Positions 14,728-16,773 of a stretch of DNA of 16,773 nucleotides are shown here, piece by piece. The DNA is taken from positions 1 through 16,773 of the forward strand of contig CAMWWF010000017.1 in assembly GCA_947177885.1 (NCBI GenBank). The letters are read 5' to 3'. Source of the stretch: an uncultured Lachnospiraceae bacterium (GTDB taxonomy: Bacteria; Bacillota_A; Clostridia; Lachnospirales; Lachnospiraceae). The translations under genes were made by a program, and so were the position numbers. Below the pieces are notes generated by a model. It was not told where the DNA came from. It did no database searches and saw nothing but the letters and a program-made list of their open reading frames with translations. Position 1 is the first letter of the stretch. Each line of letters starts with the position of its first letter.

Positions 14728-14823
14728 TTGCGGCCGATTTTCTGCCGGTTGCAAGACCCAATTGGGGAGGCGTAGTGGGGCTACGGTGACCAAATTGGGG
14801 CGCAGCAGGCCGCGAAGTGGGGC
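14728..14823. repeat. Palindrome-rich intergenic element between dapL and the membrane protein
   Basis: Four small symmetric units occur in about 95 nt: a 9-bp hairpin with two G-T pairs (14728-14736 with 14746-14754); the perfect palindrome CCCAATTGGG (14757-14766); the 5-bp hairpin CGTAG-TGGGG-CTACG (14771-14785); and a second AATT-centred near-palindrome CCAAATTGGGG (14790-14800). AATTGGGG and AGTGGGGC each occur twice in the same order, so it looks like a duplicated unit. There is no T-run for termination and no convincing ORF. The spacer from 14612 to 14895 holds nothing else I recognise. Confidence 0.55.
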
Positions 14824-14895
14824 GTGCAAACCGGAGGAATGATTTTTCAAACACGCTCCAGAGTGAATGAAACAGAAAAAGAGGTAGCAGAGCAT

Positions 14896-16140
14896 ATGAA
14901 GGAAAGATCACGCAGAATTATGTGGGGAATAACAGGTATTTTGATTTTAGTGTCGGTGCTGGTCATGTATAAGACGCATCGGGAGCTTCCCTTTATGATG
15001 GATGATCTGTGGTATTCTACCATGTTGTCCGACGAGACACCCATTACCTCTTTTTCCGATATTGTAAAGAGTCAGATATGGCATTATAACAACTGGGGCG
15101 GCAGGAGCATGACGCATGGGATCCTGCAGATCACGCTGCTGATGGGAGAGCATGCGGCGGATATTCTGAATGTGGTCATGACGCTGCTTTTGTCTGCCAT
15201 GGTCTGTACGGTTGCACAGTATAAAAGTCTGCCGGCATTCTGGGCGGCCATGGCTATGATACCGGGATTAAATGCCAACTGGAAGATGAGTATGTTCTGG
15301 CAGGCGGGGGCCGCCAACTATCTGTATATTACCGTTTTCATTTTGATTTTCACGTGGTGCTATCTGCGGGAGCTGCCGGAGAAAAATGCACTGGAGACGA
15401 AAACGGGCAGCTCTCAGAAAAATGTCTCCGAGTCCGATCAGGCATCTGCAGGCGGAAATGCTTTGTGTGACAGCGGAAAAACAGGCGGCGGGGCAATATC
15501 CGCGCCAAAGCATCTGTGGGGGACCACTCTGTGGATCATTCCTCTGGGAATTCTGGCAGGCTGGAGTAATGAGAACATGGGGCCGACGATGTGGCTGCTG
15601 AGCCTTGTGGTGATCGTGCTTGCCGTCCGGGAGAAGCGAAAGCTGTCTCTCTGGATGATTCTGGGCAATATCAGCTGTCTGGCGGGGAGCATCATGGTCA
15701 TTGCGGCGCCGGGAAACTTTGTCCGCAGTGCGCAGGTGGAAAGTAATGAATATGGTTTCTTCTGGCAGTGCTTTCTGAGAGGATACGCGGAGAGTGCAGC
15801 GGTAACGGTGCACCTGTTTCCCGCATTGCTGGTATTGGGATTCATGGTGATATTGTGCAGAGGAGTGCTGAAACAGGAGCTGGGACGGCGAAATGTATTA
15901 CTGCTTCTGTGTGCCTTGCTGTCCTGGGGGGCTATGGTATTATCTCCGCATTATCCTGACAGAGCTACTTTCGGAACAATGGTTTTTTTGATCTGTGTGA
16001 CAGTGTCTCTGGCGAAGAAGGTGTTAAGTGTGAGAAAGGATCTTGCCTGGATGCTGTGGGGCATGACGGCCCTGATCTGGCTGCGCGGCATGTATTACTG
16101 CGGGGAATACCTTGCGATCACATGGGGATGGATAAGGTAG
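14896..16140 (+). CDS. DUF6056 family multi-pass membrane protein, GT-C-like
   Basis: With the ATG at 14896 (GAGGT at 14881-14885) this is a 414-residue integral membrane protein; an ATG at 14839 and a GTG at 14824 would add a hydrophilic tail. Hydrophobic helices lie at about 9-25, 90-108, 114-124, 139-156, 210-222, 231-243, 252-270, 300-322, 333-349, 358-373 and 384-398. The first loop has MDDLWYST (35-42) and WHYNNWGGRSMTHG (62-75), the usual DUF6056 signatures. Later come GWSNENMGP (222-230), APGNFVR (271-277) and SPHYPDRA (350-357). The early Asp pair after the first helix recalls GT-C lipid-linked sugar transferases, but no reaction is known. An unusual polar stretch of about 45 residues (161-205) rich in Ser, Gly, Ala and Lys splits the helices. 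Confidence 0.75.
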   Translation: MKERSRRIMWGITGILILVSVLVMYKTHRELPFMMDDLWYSTMLSDETPITSFSDIVKSQIWHYNNWGGRSMTHGILQITLLMGEHAADILNVVMTLLLSAMVCTVAQYKSLPAFWAAMAMIPGLNANWKMSMFWQAGAANYLYITVFILIFTWCYLRELPEKNALETKTGSSQKNVSESDQASAGGNALCDSGKTGGGAISAPKHLWGTTLWIIPLGILAGWSNENMGPTMWLLSLVVIVLAVREKRKLSLWMILGNISCLAGSIMVIAAPGNFVRSAQVESNEYGFFWQCFLRGYAESAAVTVHLFPALLVLGFMVILCRGVLKQELGRRNVLLLLCALLSWGAMVLSPHYPDRATFGTMVFLICVTVSLAKKVLSVRKDLAWMLWGMTALIWLRGMYYCGEYLAITWGWIR

Positions 16141-16162
16141 GCTTATGTGTTCGCCGCTGATT

Positions 16163-16281
16163 CCCCGGTACAGCACTGCATTAATCCTCGAGTACTCAGC
16201 ACTCGCTGTTCAGACTACCGCCGTGTTGGCGCAAACATCAAGCATTGATCACTTTAAGATTAATGCAACACTGTACTGGGG
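16163..16281. repeat. Cloverleaf-like inverted-repeat region downstream of the membrane protein
   Basis: A 24-nt left arm (16163-16186) and right arm (16258-16281) are inverted repeats matching at 20 of 24 positions, with three mismatches in a row and one G-T pair. Inside are three small hairpins: CGAGT/ACTCG (16189-16193, 16201-16205), CGCC/GGCG (16219-16222, 16228-16231) and ATCAA/TTGAT (16237-16241, 16245-16249). The whole can be drawn as a four-way junction. It is not a tRNA. It could be a miniature inverted-repeat element, a small RNA or the 3' end structure of the upstream transcript. The right arm runs into GCTGTCACGCAAAA. Confidence 0.5.
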
Positions 16282-16326
16282 CTGTCACGCAAAAAGTGCA
16301 GGAAAGACACCGACCGGATTACAGTT

Positions 16327-16345
16327 GTTCAGCCTTCAGCTGAAC
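16327..16345. repeat. 7-bp perfect hairpin in the spacer before the T-box
   Basis: GTTCAGC (16327-16333) pairs exactly with GCTGAAC (16339-16345) around a 5-nt loop. It may end the membrane-protein transcript, but the following bases are not a T-run (CGTTACGGCTTAATTTAT). It is the only strong symmetric unit between the cloverleaf region and the T-box promoter. Confidence 0.4.
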
Positions 16346-16389
16346 CGTTACGGCTTAATTTATCTGCTGACAAAATTTTGTATACCCTA

Positions 16390-16418
16390 TTGCAAAATGG
16401 GAAAAAGTGTGGTAGCAT
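16390..16418 (+). promoter_or_regulatory. Candidate promoter of the T-box transcript
   Basis: TTGCAA (16390-16395), a 17-nt spacer and TAGCAT (16413-16418). The predicted start near 16425 lies about 20 nt before the T-box stem I, the normal arrangement. Confidence 0.5.
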
Positions 16419-16424
16419 GTTTTC

Positions 16425-16754
16425 CATATTGAAAATGCCATGAAGGAGACTCTTGTCAAGGGAAACGACAGGAAGACAGCGTCACCGACTGAGAGCGCTG
16501 TCAGTGGAAGCGGATAAAGGGAACACTCCGGAGCAGGCTGCCTGAACAGGAAATACGGATCATTTAGGGGTGACAGAACCTGACATGATCCGGTACACAT
16601 TATTAGGGCAGCACGTTGCATGCGTTAAATGCGAGAGAGGGAACTGCCGGGAACACCTTTGATGGAAGGTGCGGCGTTTCAATGCGGGTGGTACCGCGGA
16701 TAATGTAAATTATTCGTCCCGGGATGCAGAAAACTGTGTCTCGGGACTTTTTTT
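16425..16754 (+). ncRNA. T-box riboswitch, probable asparagine (AAC) specifier
   Basis: This is a complete leader that senses uncharged tRNA. The conserved T-box AATGCGGGTGGTACCGCGG lies at 16681-16699, with the TGGT bulge at 16689-16692. Stem I is closed by GGAG (16445-16448) with CTCC (16526-16529); above it TTGTC (16453-16457) pairs with GGATAA (16512-16517, one base spare). The specifier loop between these helices is AGGGAACA (16518-16525), and the three bases before the last A are AAC, Asn. CGGATCAT/ATGATCCG (16556-16563, 16585-16592) forms stem II, and CACCTT/AAGGTG (16654-16659, 16666-16671) forms stem III. The controlled gene starts beyond the window: an asparaginyl-tRNA synthetase or asparagine-supply gene is expected. 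The specifier is read by eye and is less certain than the class. Confidence 0.93.
16716..16754 (+). terminator. T-box terminator hairpin
   Basis: GTCCCGGGA (16716-16724) pairs with TCTCGGGAC (16739-16747) with one G-T pair, extended by CAG/CTG around an AAAA loop, and seven T follow (16748-16754). It competes with the antiterminator that contains the T-box sequence, so read-through into the gene beyond the window depends on uncharged tRNA. Confidence 0.93.
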
Positions 16755-16773
16755 GCGCGAATAAGCAGAGTCA

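Noticed and set aside
14764..14820. G-quadruplex from four GGGG runs
   Set aside because: The runs are separated by 9 to 16 nt, longer than usual quadruplex loops, and the small hairpins between them would compete.
16145..16432. 95-codon ORF after the DUF6056 gene
   Set aside because: It lies over the cloverleaf inverted repeats and the T-box promoter, has no ribosome site and no recognisable protein features.

Overview
The window reads as a chromosomal core-genome segment of an anaerobic Firmicute, most likely a Lachnospiraceae-type member of the Clostridia. The reasons are: strong GGAGG-type ribosome sites with occasional GTG starts; a class I-alpha glutamine synthetase next to an ANTAR regulator; the dapF-dapL (LL-diaminopimelate aminotransferase) lysine/peptidoglycan branch; a T-box leader; Hsp33; and a DUF6056 membrane protein. 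Nearly all genes lie on the + strand. I see no phage genes, transposase, CRISPR array, rRNA or tRNA.

Layout. Positions 1-40 hold a terminator-like hairpin and a candidate promoter. Then come an amino-acid ABC permease (182-877) and its ATPase (864-1586, overlapping), a family 2 glycosyltransferase with a helical C-terminal part (1798-2838), a solitary histidinol-phosphate aminotransferase hisC (3057-4118), a DUF368 polyprenyl-phosphate transporter-type membrane protein (4164-5027), a repeat cluster (5031-5206), a SAM methyltransferase (5225-6046), an intergenic region with inverted repeats and a good promoter (6031-6210), Hsp33 hslO (6255-7133) and glutamine-dependent NAD synthetase nadE (7294-9207). 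A bidirectional terminator (9327-9365) separates nadE from a convergent minus-strand gene (9444-9929) for a membrane-anchored, degenerate FMN-bind-like protein.

That minus-strand gene diverges from glnA (10163-11494). glnA has a strong promoter and a roughly 113-nt structured leader. Directly downstream of glnA is an ANTAR-domain RNA-binding regulator (11586-12134). dapF (12357-13355) and dapL (13391-14611) follow as an operon. Next are a palindrome-rich spacer (14728-14823), a DUF6056 multi-pass membrane protein (14896-16140), a cloverleaf-like inverted-repeat region (16163-16281) and a complete T-box riboswitch (about 16425-16754) that ends with its terminator just before the window edge. 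The gene it controls lies outside.

The most interesting unit is the nitrogen module. The glnA leader can fold into two consecutive hairpins whose six-base loops both carry A at position 1 and G at position 4, the known signature of ANTAR targets, and the ANTAR gene sits directly behind glnA. The ANTAR protein's receiver-like half lacks the phosphoacceptor aspartate. The leader has no intrinsic terminator but has a small hairpin over the Shine-Dalgarno sequence. GlnA has Gly where the Bacillus enzyme has the feedback-inhibition residue Arg62. Together these suggest post-transcriptional, possibly translational and phosphorylation-independent, control of glutamine synthetase. All assignments come from reading the sequence; no database search was run.
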